From the NCBI GenBank assembly GCA_020466095.1, contig CM035808.1, forward strand, positions 186,001-250,000: 64,000 nucleotides of DNA. The letters are read 5' to 3'. Position 1 is the stretch's first letter, and every line of letters starts with the position of its first letter. A model generated the notes under the pieces. It did no database searches, had not been told where the DNA came from, and was given only the letters and a program-made list of their open reading frames with translations. The stretch comes from Chlorops oryzae. Taxonomy: Eukaryota > Arthropoda > Insecta > Diptera > Chloropidae. A program made the translations under genes and the position numbers. Below, piece after piece: positions 31,896-45,284 of the stretch.

Positions 31896-33069
31896 CTTTC
31901 TGACCTCCCTTACAGAGTTATGGCGACATTAGTAAGATTTGGCGGGGTTTTTGTGAACTTTGACCCCCGTGGGGCACGTCTAAGCGTCGTCCTACAGAAA
32001 AAAAATGTTGGCCCATAAAGTTTTTCGAGAAACCCTACAAAATGAGACCACCCCACCTAAGAAATTCCAAAAAGTCGTTTTTAACGTCATGTCTAATAGT
32101 CAAGCACGCCACCAAAGGACTTTTAGGGGTTCTGATCCCACCAAAATTAAAATTAATTTTTTTAAATGATCCATAATATTCAGGGCTCGAAGAAACCCCT
32201 AAAAACGTCAAAAAAAAAAAAAAAAATAAGTGGGAAGCATTAAAATTATTCCAGTACATTCTCTTGAAGAATTTTCCTAATTTTGATACTTCAACGGCCA
32301 TTTTTTGTCATATTTAAGGTAATTTTTGCCATCTTTAGGGATTTTTTTCAGAGCCCTATCAATAAATTTAAGGCTTTGCAACATCTCCTCCAAAAATAAA
32401 TTTTTCCATCGTGTCCTTATGTATTATATCGTCCTGGTTTTTTTTTTATATTACAAAGCCATGAAATAACGTCATCCAAAATATTTATATTCGATATAAA
32501 AGAAAAAAATAAATAATATTGTGACGGAGAAGGTAAGGCGCTTTCCACGTCAAGCCGAAATGCCTTTGATTTCCTCATTTTTCTTTTATTTTCTTTTTTT
32601 GAATCGTAAAAACGTATTTAAGAAAATAATTCAGTTTGACGGGAATGTTAATCGGCGCAGCTGTCGTTGAATGATTTTTTTTTGCTTTTTTCCAAATTAT
32701 CTTCCTGCTCTTCTTGGGCCCCCTTGCATGGCGTATGCCTTGAGGTAATTTCAATGGTCAACAGAAATCTTGGCATGCCGTATTTAATTATCATTTAATT
32801 TGAAAAAATATGCCGCTACTCGCTGACTGTACATAGAATACCTATACACGTACATACAATTGTGGAAATGGAAGAAATAATTTTTTAAATTTTATCTCAT
32901 TTTTCCTCTCAAGTGAAAACTTTCTTTCTTTAAAGCGTCATTATTTCTGCAAAAAAAAAAAAAAACTGCGGCGTTTTAATTTTTTAATTTTAAGCTTTAA
33001 GATGTGTGCATTCAACTCGGTGCACTGAACGATTAAGTTGAATTTCTGGAAATATATATTTTAATTTAT
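31896..33069. other. Non-coding stretch
   Basis: Possibly the rest of the element holding the GGGGAGATAGGGGG units up to about 32,420; otherwise nothing recognised. Confidence 0.4.
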
Positions 33070-33820
33070 TTAAGGGGGTCTTCTCATTGAAAACCCGTTT
33101 TCTGGACCCTTTTTAAAAAAGTTCTTATTTGAAAACGCAAAGAATAATTGAAAACTTTTTTTTTGTTTATTGTATTACAAAAAGTTCAAAGTAAATAAAA
33201 AAATTTTTTTGCCTCGATACGTGGGCTGTTCAAAAAGTAATGAGACTTCAAAGTTGGTGGTGAAAAAAAAAAGGTGCCGTCACGGCGGCCACGATTCCAG
33301 GTCTCCGGAGCGTCCGAAATGGAAAAAAAAAACGGGGTTATAATCAGTATAGATGTAATTCTCGGGTGAACCTCAAGCTTAATTTTGTGATTTTTTTTGG
33401 ACAAAATGGCGGCCATTCAAAAAAAAATTTCAATTTCGGGCTTTTTTTTTGTAGTTTAGTGTAAAAAAAAAAATAGTAAAAAATTTTTTAAAATTATGGT
33501 CGAGATTCACCCGAGAATGGTGACAATTCTGCGTCGATTCCACCTTGTTTCATAAAAATCGGTTCAGTTGAACTGGAGATATCATGGCCGCCAGTTCGAA
33601 AAACGTGGTTTCGAGATAAACGCGTTTAAAGTTTGAAGCAACGCAAAAATTACTCGTTTTAGCGCAGATCTTGCTCGACAAAGAAGGCTATATCCTCTAA
33701 ACTATTTCGAATTTCAAAAAATCCTTTTAGGGGCATATTCACAACTACCCGAGCTATAAATAAATGCAAAAAAAAAAAAAAAGTCGAAAAAAAAGTTACT
33801 CAATGAGAAGACCCCCTTAA
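33070..33820. mobile_element. 700-bp repeat family R, complete copy with TIRs
   Basis: GGGGGTCTTCTCATTGA at the left and TCAATGAGAAGACCCCC at the right are perfect 17-bp inverted ends (33074-33816, 743 bp), with TTAA on both sides. TTAA also precedes copy 1, which would fit piggyBac-type insertion, but copy 3 is preceded by ACAAA. Non-coding, so a MITE-like non-autonomous element. Class uncertain. Confidence 0.85.
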
Positions 33821-35899
33821 GTAAACACGTATATATGAATGTATATACACACGTTTACAAATAAATTTTTGTCATATTAAAACGAAACATTATCGTCAGC
33901 AACATAAGGCTATCCTCGCCAAACCAATCTACTCCTTCACAGCTCGATTTCTCATGTCCTGAGCCGTATTGCTATCCTTCATGTCATAAGAAATTTTATA
34001 CTGAAAATGGCTCGGGAAAGAATTCTCTCTCTCTCTAAAGGGCAGGCAATTCGCCACATGCATTGCGAGAAGAATTTTCCATTGAAAGTTTACCCGTGCA
34101 TCCGACATTCACAATTCCATGGATATTTATAAATTTCTCATTAAGCGAACCAACTAAGAAAAACTATCAGTAACGAAGCAAGGAAAGGAAGAAAATTAAT
34201 TTAAAACCAATAAACCCCGTTAGATGTGAATTTCGCGAGACAAATTTATTTTTCTTTTCCAGTCATTTTTAATGCATATGCATCCACGTGAATTTACAAA
34301 CATATACATACATACGTATGTATGCATGTACGCATGTATGGATGTACAAATATTGCGATACTTGCAGCAGTGGAAGCCATGAAAGCAATCTTCTCTGAAA
34401 TCTTAGAACGAAAAGTTGGCGTCAATGAGGGCTGACAGCGAGCAAAAAGTAGGTGCTGTTTCCATAACGATGGGGCGACAACTGCCTGCCGGGCTGCCTG
34501 GCTGCTGAGCTGACAGCCTGCCTTCTCCATGCCTGCCAATCACTTCCTCTGATACTCTTGGTACAAGCATAGCGACAGTTGGGAGTCGACAGTGCCGTTG
34601 CCAAGCGCTCAAGAAAGCCGCATGTGTTTCATGGCCTGGATGGTGGTGTACGTACAATTTTAACGTTTGCTGCATTCACCGCAGCACATGGCACATGGGT
34701 AGGGGAGTGCAGCACAAACACTTTCGGATTTCACAATCGCTTTCCTCTCCCTCCCCACTTTCGTCCGCACGTAGCGCGTGCGTGCTCATTCCTTCCTCCG
34801 ATGCCGTGTATTCCTCGACAACGGCAAAAGAAAAAAGAAAAAAGGAAAGCGAATTTAATTCACAGACATTGAAATCATCAAGCCACACAGCATCCTTCCC
34901 ACCATTTTCCCTCCGATCTGCATTTCAAGCGCGCAATGCAGATGCCTCGGCATTCCTCCAAATGTGCCTCTTAATGTTTGACATCTAACGTCTCGCCGGA
35001 GTATGCCTAGCACCACCAAGGCATCAAAGGACAAGACAAGCGCCCAAAATAGCAAACGGCAATCGCAGACATCAGTACCGTAATGAATGGGTCGGTCGGC
35101 TGCGATGTGCAGGCAGCAAGCATGTTGAGCGTGTAAATATAGACGACATTGCCAGTGCGCCGTTTAGTGAAATTTAGCGAAAAGCGGTGCCATTCTTGGA
35201 CTTTGTACAACAGCAAATTAAGCCGCGTGCTTATCCAGTTGCCCGTCGTACGGGCATTCATTCATCCATCCGTCTGTATGTCAGCTAGACACGGTGCATT
35301 GCCTGCCAACCAAGACAATGAGCAAAGACAAAGGCTCAATTTCAGGCAAAAAGGCTCCCCTTTTCCGTTGCTATTTTCGTGCGCCTTTTCACTTTTCACT
35401 TGAATGTTGATTGAATGAGGCAAACTGCTGTGTAATGAGATTCAAATCTCTTCATAAACGTTAATCAGCAGCTCTGATGTGAAAACTTAACTCAAAAAAA
35501 CCAACTAATTACCTGACATAAAGAACCACGACCGGACTCGACAGAACTGTTTGACTTAAACATGTTGAAGAAATGCATTGCAACACTTGACTCATGAGAA
35601 GTCGTCTAGTCGAATGAAATGTGCTCTCGAAATTCGAGCTCAAGCGAAGGTCGTTAGATCGTGAGACTCAAATCGAATCCTCTCTCTATGGCTTAGCGCA
35701 GTTAGCATGCTCAATTTGTCGAGCGTATGGCTAAGTGCTCAAGACACGTTTCTCTCCCGATACTTGACGATATTCCGTCCCTCTCTTTGTATGAGCATTG
35801 CTTCAAAATCGCTGCAGCCGCTCGCCGGTCGACTCTTTGACTCTACTTTGTCTTTCACTCTTCATTCGATGTTTGACTTTGCGTGCGAGTGGAACTGGC
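33821..35899. other. Non-coding stretch
   Basis: ATAC/GTAT microsatellite near 34,300-34,340. GC-richer DNA at 34,380-35,400 could be regulatory. No exon recognised. Confidence 0.45.
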
Positions 35900-36321
35900 T
35901 GAAGTGCAACGGGTAGTTTCTTCGTTCGTTCTTTCGTTTAGTGTGTGTCAGTGCAGTTCATACGACTGATACGCCGTAAATAATACAGCCACAACCTCAT
36001 CTTGGGAGTGCTTTGTTTATAAAAAAAAAATAAATGTACATATATATTTCAATATACCTATATGTTTTGCTGAAAAATAACCGTGTCAAATTGGTGAAAA
36101 ATTGATCGAATTTTGAAAAAGAAAAGTGAAAGGAGTTCTTGTGAAAAAAAAAAACAAAAAACCAAATTAAACGATCACAATGATTTGAAGTTAAATTCAC
36201 TAAAAAATATTTATGAAAACAATTGAAAGTCGACAACGAATTCGAAAGGATAAAAAGACAATTTCATATTCAGGAATTTGGATAAACTTGAATGGATAAT
36301 AATTAACAAATCGCACAGAAA
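35900..36321 (+). promoter_or_regulatory. Candidate transcription start and 5' leader (possibly rst)
   Basis: TGTGTCAGTGCAGTTCATA at about 35,942-35,961 holds two Initiator-like sites (TCAGTG, GCAGTTC). It is followed by A-rich sequence of the kind typical for fly leaders (GTGAAAAATTG, AAAAGTGAAAGGAGTTC) and a possible donor AGAAAG|GTAAAA at 36,320/36,321. No TATA box or DPE was found. It would suit an upstream non-coding exon of rst, 18.6 kb before the first coding exon; this is a guess. Confidence 0.25.
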
Positions 36322-39300
36322 GGTAAAAACAAAGCAAAAGAACATTCCCAATTTCGTATATCAACAAGTCATTATAAGAAACTAGACAAGTTCTCATAGT
36401 ATTCAAACTAGTTTAAAATTATTGATTGTGTAAACTTTCAATGATAGTCTTCAGGAGAGCTTAAAGCAGGCTTATTAATTTTTAAATATTTGAAAAATTC
36501 AAAAATAGCAAAGGTATTCGAATGAGTTAAACTGGCATGAAGACTAAGGGCCAATAGTACCATGCTATTTAAAAATCATTTAAATGGAAAGAACTGTCAA
36601 ATCCCACATCAAAAAAAAAATTAAAATTTTATTTAAATATGATCTAAACAGTTGGTAATATTGGCCCTTAAAGAATAGGTACATATATTCGAAAATTAAA
36701 TCTTTCGAAGCTCTTAAACCGAGTTGAGGACTACGATCCTAGTATAAGGTATAGATAAAAAAGATCTAAATCTTTGCAATGGAATATCTTCCCATGGCAC
36801 TATTTATTTTCAAATTCTAGTCTCATAATTATGTTATGTCCATAAAAAATATTCGCTTTCGCAAGAATACTGAAATTGTATCCATCCTTCCTTTGAAGAA
36901 GTTGAATTGAAATTACGAAAAGTAGCTTCAATTGATCTCTCTTAACCTCTTTTAATAAGTTCTAAGCGTACTTGTGTGTTTTCGTATCTGTGTGCGACGA
37001 TCGCAAGCCGAACTGTTTGCATTCATTTCAATTAAGAAACCCATCATTTCCTAAGTACTTAACAATTGATGTTCGATCTATTAAGCTCTCTTAATTTTCC
37101 AGCATCTGCTTCTTAATTACACCAGTGCTGCTTAATTCTTTCTTCATAAATATATATGTACATACGATAAATTCGTGTGTATGCATAAATGTTTGTGGAG
37201 TTTTGATCATTTGCTGCTGCTGCTGCTGCCGCTGCTGGATGCATGTACCCGATGATGTTGTGATGTTCTCTAGCTTTATTGAGCATATGAAGAGCATTTA
37301 AGCATAATTATTAATGGCAGCTCAGCATAGAACTTTAATTCTTTTTAATTATACAGAAGGCCACATGAAGACCTATCTGAATATGCTCTGTGTCTGTCCG
37401 TCGATCGATGAACAAAGCGAAAAGCAATATTCTTATATGGAGCATTTTATGGAGCATCATAAGGAGTAACCGAAACTTCCCGAAACATGAATCGCTCGAT
37501 GTTATTATGAATAGCAAGCTAATATTGTCAAACAAGCAAACACATGTACATGTTTACCGAGAGATTAACTACTGCTTATTTCATGAATCATGATAGATGG
37601 CACAATTAGACCGAAAGCTCAAATGTCGGCAATATCACAAATGCCTTAATAAATTCGGCAATAATCGGGACATAGATACAAATTCGAATTTGCGAAGACA
37701 AGCGTTCCTTTTGCGAATTTTTAATTAAATTCCTTTTCGCAAATTTCGAATATTCCTTTCCTTTGCCGGGTTTTCCTAAATTCTTTCATATTTATGTGTA
37801 TGTACGTTGAACATAGAATTCTTTTTTTTTTTTTGCCTTGAACTGAGTAAATTGGAAATACGATATCCTTTATTGGGATTACTCAGCTTTCTTCGGTAGA
37901 GACAGTCAATAAGCTACAATTGCACATTCTTAAGCCGAGTTGAGTCACTTTGCTTTGGCAATTTTCAACGAGTCTCAATACGACGCACCACCACCGCCAC
38001 CACCGCCGGTGCTGCTCCTATTACAAAGACTACTGCCAAGGTTCCTTTCAACCCCAACGCCTACGTAAATGAAAATGAAAATGAATGACTCATACAGATA
38101 CCCCACACTGCGAGTTGATGTTCTTTGTCTGTGCAGGGGTGGAAGTCTTTCAACTCCACTCCACTCCACTTCACTCCACTCCATTCGTTTCCATTCCTTT
38201 CTTTTCCACCCCATTCTATAAGAGTTAGTTTGTTTATGCAATAAACAATTTTGGAGTAAACAAAGCCATTGCGTTCGGTACAAGCAGCCGAGCAGCCGAG
38301 AAAGTTGTTTCGCAGCATAATTTGTCGTTCGTCTAATTTTTGACTTTTGCTTACATCCTTGTTATGTGCGAGTGTGTGCGTGTGTGTGCGTGTGTGTGAG
38401 AGTACTTCCCAAATAGAGCGCGGCTGAAAATAGTCAAAATTGTCCTTTAGTCTAAACCATTATTGTACAACACACACACAATATATACATACTAACATGA
38501 TTCTAACATCACACACACACACAGAGAGACATCCAGTCTGCAGTCGCACATAGAAATCCAGGATTAAATATGTATGTCGTCCTTATGCATTGCATTTCTG
38601 TTTGTTTGGTTTTTTTTTGTTTTTTTGTTTGAAATTATTGTAGCTGCATGGGTACACATCGCTCTTAGAATTTAATGACAATCGTCCAAATCTATGCACA
38701 TTTCTTACAAAGGCACTTGAATTTGGAGAAATTGCAATTTCTTGTAAAATGGCAAGTGAGTAACGCAAATTGGACCGACAATGGCACTGCACTATGGCAA
38801 ACCAATAAGCATTTCGTATATAAACATATATTCGCTTGACAAAATGAAAAATTGCACAATTGCACATTTGCACAATCACTTGAACGACATCCCCCCAGCT
38901 TCAGCTCCAGCTCTAGCAACAAAGAATTTTTTGTCATATGCTCGAAAGGACAAAAGAATTATCGAACGGCGATTCGTAGGAGGCCGCATATTGCAGTCTG
39001 CGCAGGAAGATCAGGAAAATTCGCCAACACTTGCAATTTTGTTGCAATTTCGGACATTCCTTTTGTTGTGCATACACAGTATACATGAATAAACAGCCAT
39101 AAATGTCTCTGATTTTCTGATACCGTAAACATTGAGCCACACACACACACACACGTTCCCATCGAATGAATGGACGGACAGACGGCTGTGTGAATTCGTG
39201 TTTGTGCCTGTGCCATGGCACATCGTTCGTAATTCTATACGAGGCGACTGGAAATAATAGAAAATCCATTTGAATTATGATATGGGGGTGTTGTGTGGGG

Positions 39301-39990
39301 GCTTTATTTCAGGATGAAAATAAAAATTTCCATGCACACTTTCTAAAGTGCTTCTTTGTTGCTAAGAGCGACGAGCTGCAAGCGACGTGCGACATGCGGC
39401 GACTTCTTCGAAGCTTTGCACTGCGGCTTTCTGTCGTGTGTTCTGACCACCGGCCACTGGCCACTGGAAACTGAAAACTGGTCACTTTAAGCCATATGTA
39501 GTTGCCGAGCTGCAATCCATAGAAATGAGATATAATCGGATTTTAGGTTTGACTGGAGCATTCTGTCGTTGCATATTTTGTTCGACTGTGTTTGATTTGC
39601 CTTGGCTCCGGTTGTGGCTTGCTTTGGATTGTTTAATTTTCAACAGGGAGTTATTCTGTTCGCATTTGGAGTATGGACACACAGTACCTGTACGCTTATC
39701 GTTTCTTTAGTGGCTGAGTGAGCGGAATGCGTGAGCAGCATGAATCGATGGCCATTCATTCAATAATCGTAAACCGATAATGTTGAGAAGAGCCCGAAAA
39801 AGCGAAATTATAATTTCAGTTCTTATCGTGGAGACTAAATATGTATGTACATATGATGTATTCATTTTGTCGTTTATGTTGTGAGACCCAAGAAATTCTT
39901 ACCCAATCCGGCTACTAGAAATATTTGTACTTGATATTCATAGCACAGAAATTCAACCTTTTCAAATGCTGGAGCAGACATATCCATACA
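36322..39990. other. Non-coding stretch
   Basis: Simple repeats only: GCT run near 37,212-37,236, ACTCC run near 38,153-38,190, (GT)n near 38,367-38,398, (AC)n near 38,508-38,522 and 39,138-39,155. No gene. Confidence 0.5.
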
Positions 39991-39992
39991 TA

Positions 39993-40836
39993 TTAGGGTG
40001 TCCCAAAAAAAATTTTTTTTTTTGGAACGTGGTTTTTTCGAAAGCCTATGGGTCAAAGTATTTTTGAGAATTTTTTCAGATTTTTCATAAAAGGTTTAGA
40101 GGTTGCGCTCAGCGGATTTAATTGTTAACTAATCCCTCATAATAGTTAAAACTTACCTATTCTTCACGATCTAGGAAAATATTCAAGGACAAAGCAAATT
40201 CGTCTTATACATAGCAAGAGATTTTGGAAAAAGGGAAACATGAAAAACTCGTCATTTTGAGTCTATTTAATATTGATTGGCTATCATATAGGCAATGAAA
40301 TTTACAAATGTAAGCCTGGAAGTATGCAACGTGTTTTTATTATAATGTTTTGGAAAAGATAACGGGACACAGCTTTGGAACTATAAGAGTAAAATCCTAA
40401 TTTCCTTTAACAAATTACAAAAGAATTCGTACTGTTTGAAATTGCATCATTACTTTCAACCATTTTCATATAAAATTAAGAAATTTTGGGGCCTTCTTTT
40501 TTTGACGCCCGATTTTGTTCGTAAAAATGTCTACTAAAGATGCTTAAATAGCCTATAAAGTTGGTATACTTTACAGTTTATGTAAGTGAGAACAAAGATT
40601 GTATACCTTTCCACCGACTAATACCTAAAAATCCTGAAAAGCATTGCTTATGAAGAAGACATCTCTAAAAATTTGGAAATTTGGGGCTTTTGAGGCAAAT
40701 CCGCTGAGCGCAACCTCTAAACCTTTTACGAAAAATCTGAAAAAATTCTCAAAAATACTTTGACCCATAAGCTTTCGGGAACCTTACGTTCTACTATTAA
40801 ATTCGAAGAAAAAAAAATTTTTTTGGGACACCCTAA
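39993..40836. mobile_element. Long-TIR MITE with TTAGGGTGTCCC ends
   Basis: 844 bp with inverted arms of about 125-145 bp. The outer ends are TTAGGGTGTCCCAAAAAAAA and its inverse ending GGGACACCCTAA. The inner arms include AGAGGTTGCGCTCAGCGGAT and ATCCGCTGAGCGCAACCTCT. TA lies on both sides (39991-39992, 40837-40838), as for Tc1/mariner insertions. No transposase frame. Confidence 0.85.
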
Positions 40837-40838
40837 TA

Positions 40839-43493
40839 CATATGTGTTTGAAGTACTAATTCTTTCAATTTGACTTTAAGACGATTTTTATGGGATTGTA
40901 TCGATTTATGGATACTTTCTGGAAGTCATTCAGTCTGTTCCTGTGTGCCTTGGAATGTAAGTAGTAAACTGCTTGAGAATATTGACACTTTTCAGAGAAA
41001 CCTCTTCAAGTCGTATTGACATCCACCATTAACCATTCATTTTGATAAACGATGAAAACATTTTTCTTTTGCCACCCCGAATCTGTCGTGCTTCTCGCAA
41101 AATTCTTCGTTCTTCGATTTCGTTCAAAGAATGACAAAACAAAAAAATACAAAATGGATGCTTAAATCTCGTAGAGGAGATGCAAATTGTTCTGCTTTGC
41201 CCCAGCAGCTTTTGCTTTTCGAAAGAATGGAACCAAAAACGGTTTACCGCTCCGCAACTCCGAATGCTCTCCGTAGTAGTTTCCCCCATTTTCGATTGAC
41301 CTGCTTTAAACGTGCATGCGAAGTGATCATCCGAAAAGGGAGACTGTGCTGTATAATTTGTGCCGTCTTTGTGTCATAAGTGCTGCTGCAGCAGTCCGAT
41401 TTCGACTCCAGGGACCAACTGGCACACAACCCTAAAATCCAAACTGGAAACGAGAAAGTCAAAACCAGAAGTCTCGAGATCTGAACATGCATTTTCAATC
41501 AAACAAATTGAGCACACCTGAATTGTTCCTGACTTCAACTTCGACGACTTTGTGTTGGGAGTGGTTTGTTTTATTTTTTTTGCTTTTTCGCTTTTTTGCT
41601 TTTTTCTTCGTCTTGCTTCTTTCGGCTGTTTTGATGCTTGGCAATAGGCTCCGTGTTTGCCTTCGGGCGAACTATTCACTTAATAAAGGGTAGAGAAGCA
41701 CACTAAAAAGCAGATAAAGAGAAAAATTAATGCTTGTACATATGCACATACATACGTGCATACATATGGACATCGGAAAACGAACTAATGACCAGCTGGA
41801 AGATTAGTAAGGATGACACTTCTTGGAAAAAAAAAACAAAAGAAAAACAGAAGCGAAAAGGTAATGAAGAAAACACAGAACCTATTTTCGAACAAAATCA
41901 ATGGCAATTTTTTGTTGGTGTCGCTTCAAAATGGATTAATCCGGATCGTTTCATTGTGGGTGCAGAGATCTAGTAATTGCCCCGTTTCCTGAAATTCTCG
42001 AATTCCGTGAGTGACGTGTGTCATAAACTCATACATATATTCCCATATACGAGTACTCCTTTCATTTTCTTTTTCGAACTGGAAATCAGTCTCCCGCATT
42101 CGCACCAGTTCACCAATGACGTATCTACAAACAACCATACATATGTACGTATGTAAGATGGTCAGGTTTAAAATTTATGTGTCCAAATGCTTATTTATGA
42201 ATAGTTTACAATCTGAAAAAGGAATTTTATCTCACCGTGTGCCGTGATTTGTCGAACGAATTCCTAACAGTAAATCGTAAAATAAAACTTGCTCGATTCC
42301 ATACACGTTGTGAGAGGCTGTAGCGCTTCTAAGCTTTTAATAGCAGCTTAAAATGTTATTTAACTTTTTTTCTCAACGTCTTATTAGCGTTAGCGTCATT
42401 GACGGTCGCAAGGCGAGATCCGAACTTGGAACTAGCTATTTGGACCTATTCACGTGTTGTCAGTTCACAATAATTCCGAGCGAGATTAATAATCTGGCGC
42501 CCACACATTATTTCGGCTCGGAGCTTGAAGCCCAACCGCAACTGCGAATGGGTTCGTTGCTTGATCAACTCTGATCGAAAGCCACTCATACAGACGTGGG
42601 CTTTTTCGAAACGATAAGTTCGCTCAAAAAAAAAAAAACCATTGAAAAAAGTCTATTGACCGTGTTTCGTCTCATGGTCCGCAACGAAGAACCGAAATTA
42701 TGAATATTTGATGGAGTTTTTTGTTCGATTCAACCTGCGCGAGTGTGTTTGTTTGATCGGCTGTTCTTGTGTGCCTGTGTGCGTGCATAACAGCATTAGT
42801 ATCAATCGCTTTATTTGGAGAGAATCGGAGTTGATAATTGGTTTTTGTCGAATTTGCTGCCGGCACACTTACATAGCAGGATCCCTTCTCGTCGAAATGT
42901 TCAAAAATTCTTCAGTTAGTTTCTTCGGATTCAGCTTCAATACGACCCGAAATACAAACAGACGAAATACCCACCAGAATGTGTGCCACCAAATGACTCT
43001 ATTGGAAATCGTCGTCGTCGTCGTCGTCGTCGTCGCTCACAATAAATCAATATTAGAGCTTAGCACACTATGCGATTAGCATACGAATCGATCTTGCTGG
43101 TAGATTCGATCTTTTCGGCCTTTTGTTGCTTAATTTATGCGCGAGTCATTCAGCATCGTCAAAGTCGTCTCGCCTCGATCGGTGAACATAAGCGATGCCT
43201 TTAAATGGCTAAAATCGTTGCTCCACTGGCGCCATTACAGTCGTAATTTTCTCAAATGAGTATTTTGACAAGTTGTTCGATAAAAATGGCAGTCGGACAC
43301 CGAATTTGGTTCATTTATTGCAAAACATATCGTTTTTTTACTAAATTTCGAAAAATTCCAATAGCCACACTTGAGAGGTCTCCTCTTGAAGCGTCGCGTC
43401 GCACGCCGAAAATTCAATTATCAAAAAATTAAAAATTCATGGAAATTATTTAAAATAAAAATAAAATTTTCTACCTTATTTGGGGCTCTTGGC
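40839..43493. other. Non-coding stretch
   Basis: (CGT)n run at about 43,011-43,035. No recognisable gene. Confidence 0.5.
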
Positions 43494-43664
43494 ATGCCTG
43501 ATTTTCAAAAGTGCAAGAATTTCTGCGGATGAGTTCCTGCAATAATTCAACACATGCAAATGTATGGAACCAAATACAATCAGCTTTGAATTTGATTGGA
43601 ACTGCTTCCATGCAAATGCATTTGTTAAATTATCGTTGACGGAACCTGAATGCATACCTTATAC

Positions 43665-45284
43665 TAGAGCTGGAAAACTATCGATAGTCGGCTCCATCGA
43701 TATATCGTCGATACTATCGAAGTTTCAACTGGCCAAAATTTCATCTCTTCATATATATATCATATATATACTCTTAAAAATATTTACTACCATTATAGTA
43801 GGAAACAGGTTACCTTCTATTATAAACGTAATTTTACACACCCAATTAAATTTCAACCTCAAATGTTTAAAATTATGCATTAGATGTGAATTAAAGTAAA
43901 CCATTCTTGTGTAATTTTCAACTTTATCCGCGTAAAATTTAAACACATAAAGTGTAATTTTAAGATCAACATTGGCATAATCACTATAAAATGTGTGTAA
44001 AATTTTACCGCATACCTACACTGTAAAAAATGTTTTGATACTGTGTAAAGTTAAAATGATTTTGATTAAAATATTTTTTTGTTGAGAAAACACGAGTTTT
44101 TTAAGTAATAAAATTATAAAAATTATTTCTCTAATATTTTAAGTTCAAAATCATAAAAAAAAATTTCCAATAGAAACGCTAGTATACTTTTTAAGAGCTT
44201 TATTTAACAAAATCCAAAAAATAGGTTTATTAAAACTAGTTTTCAATATTTGGAAAATAAAATACGGTTTGAGCAGTACAAAAGTATATATGTATATAAT
44301 GTATATAATGTATAATGTAAGTACAATACTTATAACTAAAATTACAGCGTCACTGCTCTGCCGCTGCCGCTACCGCCTTCCGTATTCTCCACACTCTTTC
44401 TGCACACGAACACAAAACTAAATACCATATACTTTATATAGCACTATACTCGGAATAGTTTTTTATATATTTCTTCACATATTTCACTTGACTGTTTCTT
44501 TTAAAAAAATTGGACGTCGACAAGACACAAAGAAATGACACGTTGCAAATCAGTGCTGCCCATCGACAACTTTAAACAAACATTGTGTAAAACTACCCCT
44601 TTTTCCCTCAAAATTAAGCATTCATAGTAACAAAATTACACAAACTGTGTAAAATTACTATTTTTATAGTAAATATAATCATTCATTGATTACATTTACA
44701 CCACATATGTAAATATACGTTACTCATGTGCGAAATTACACAAAAATTATCTCTTACACATTTTTTATGCAAAACTACACATATTTCGGGTTAAATTGAC
44801 AGTATTAATAAAAGTAGTTTTACATTCATTTTTTAGAGTGTAGGGTTAGACTAACAATATTGAAAATTTATTCCAGGAAGAATAAAAATTGGTTTTGAAG
44901 AAAAGGTAAATTACTTACTTTAACTTGCAGGCACGCCAGCCATTTTGAAAATAACAATGAATGGCAATGCTGATAATTGCAAGAACTTTTCCTTTTTTGT
45001 GAAGATTTTTACCCTAATATGCAAAGCACCAGTGAAATAAGCCATTTACAAAATTTCCAAGATAATGTTTGAGAAATTAAAAAATTTTAATGCATAGGTA
45101 TACAAAAATTTATTAATTTGAAGGTCTTTATATGAAAATAGAACAAAAGGGATATTATGAGGCCGAATGAAAAAAATTATTTTAATATTGGCATCATTGC
45201 ATTGCAGGCAGCCGATAGTCGATAGTCTTGACTATCAATCGATAGTGAAAAATTTTCAAAACCATCGATAGTCTACCAGCTCTA
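43665..45284. mobile_element. Complete hAT-type element with TAGAGCTGG ends and CGATAG words
   Basis: 1,620 bp. The ends TAGAGCTGGAAAACTATCGA and (inverted) TAGAGCTGGTAGACTATCGA match except for three bases. A perfect 8-bp target duplication CCTTATAC lies at 43657-43664 and 45285-45292. TATCGATA and CGATAG/CTATCG words cluster at both ends (43,677-43,725 and 45,212-45,275). The interior holds a second element and no transposase frame, so it is non-autonomous. 8-bp duplication plus TAG ends fit hAT. Confidence 0.85.
43768..44840. mobile_element. Inner nested element with CTACACTSTAAAAAATG ends and TGTGTAAAATTA words
   Basis: CTACACTGTAAAAAATG at about 44,017 faces CATTTTTTAGAGTGTAG ending about 44,840 (one mismatch in 17). 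A weaker outer left end (TATACTCTTAAAAATA) lies at 43,768. GTGTAATTTTA/TAAAATTACAC words repeat on both sides. A GC-rich core with GCCGCTGCCGCTACCGCC sits at 44,355. ACACTG/ACACTC ends link it to element A and to the foldback at 4955. The left border is unsure. Confidence 0.5.

Noticed and set aside
42353..42574. Small coding exon suggested by a 73-codon frame
   Set aside because: No consistent splice sites around it and no recognisable similarity.
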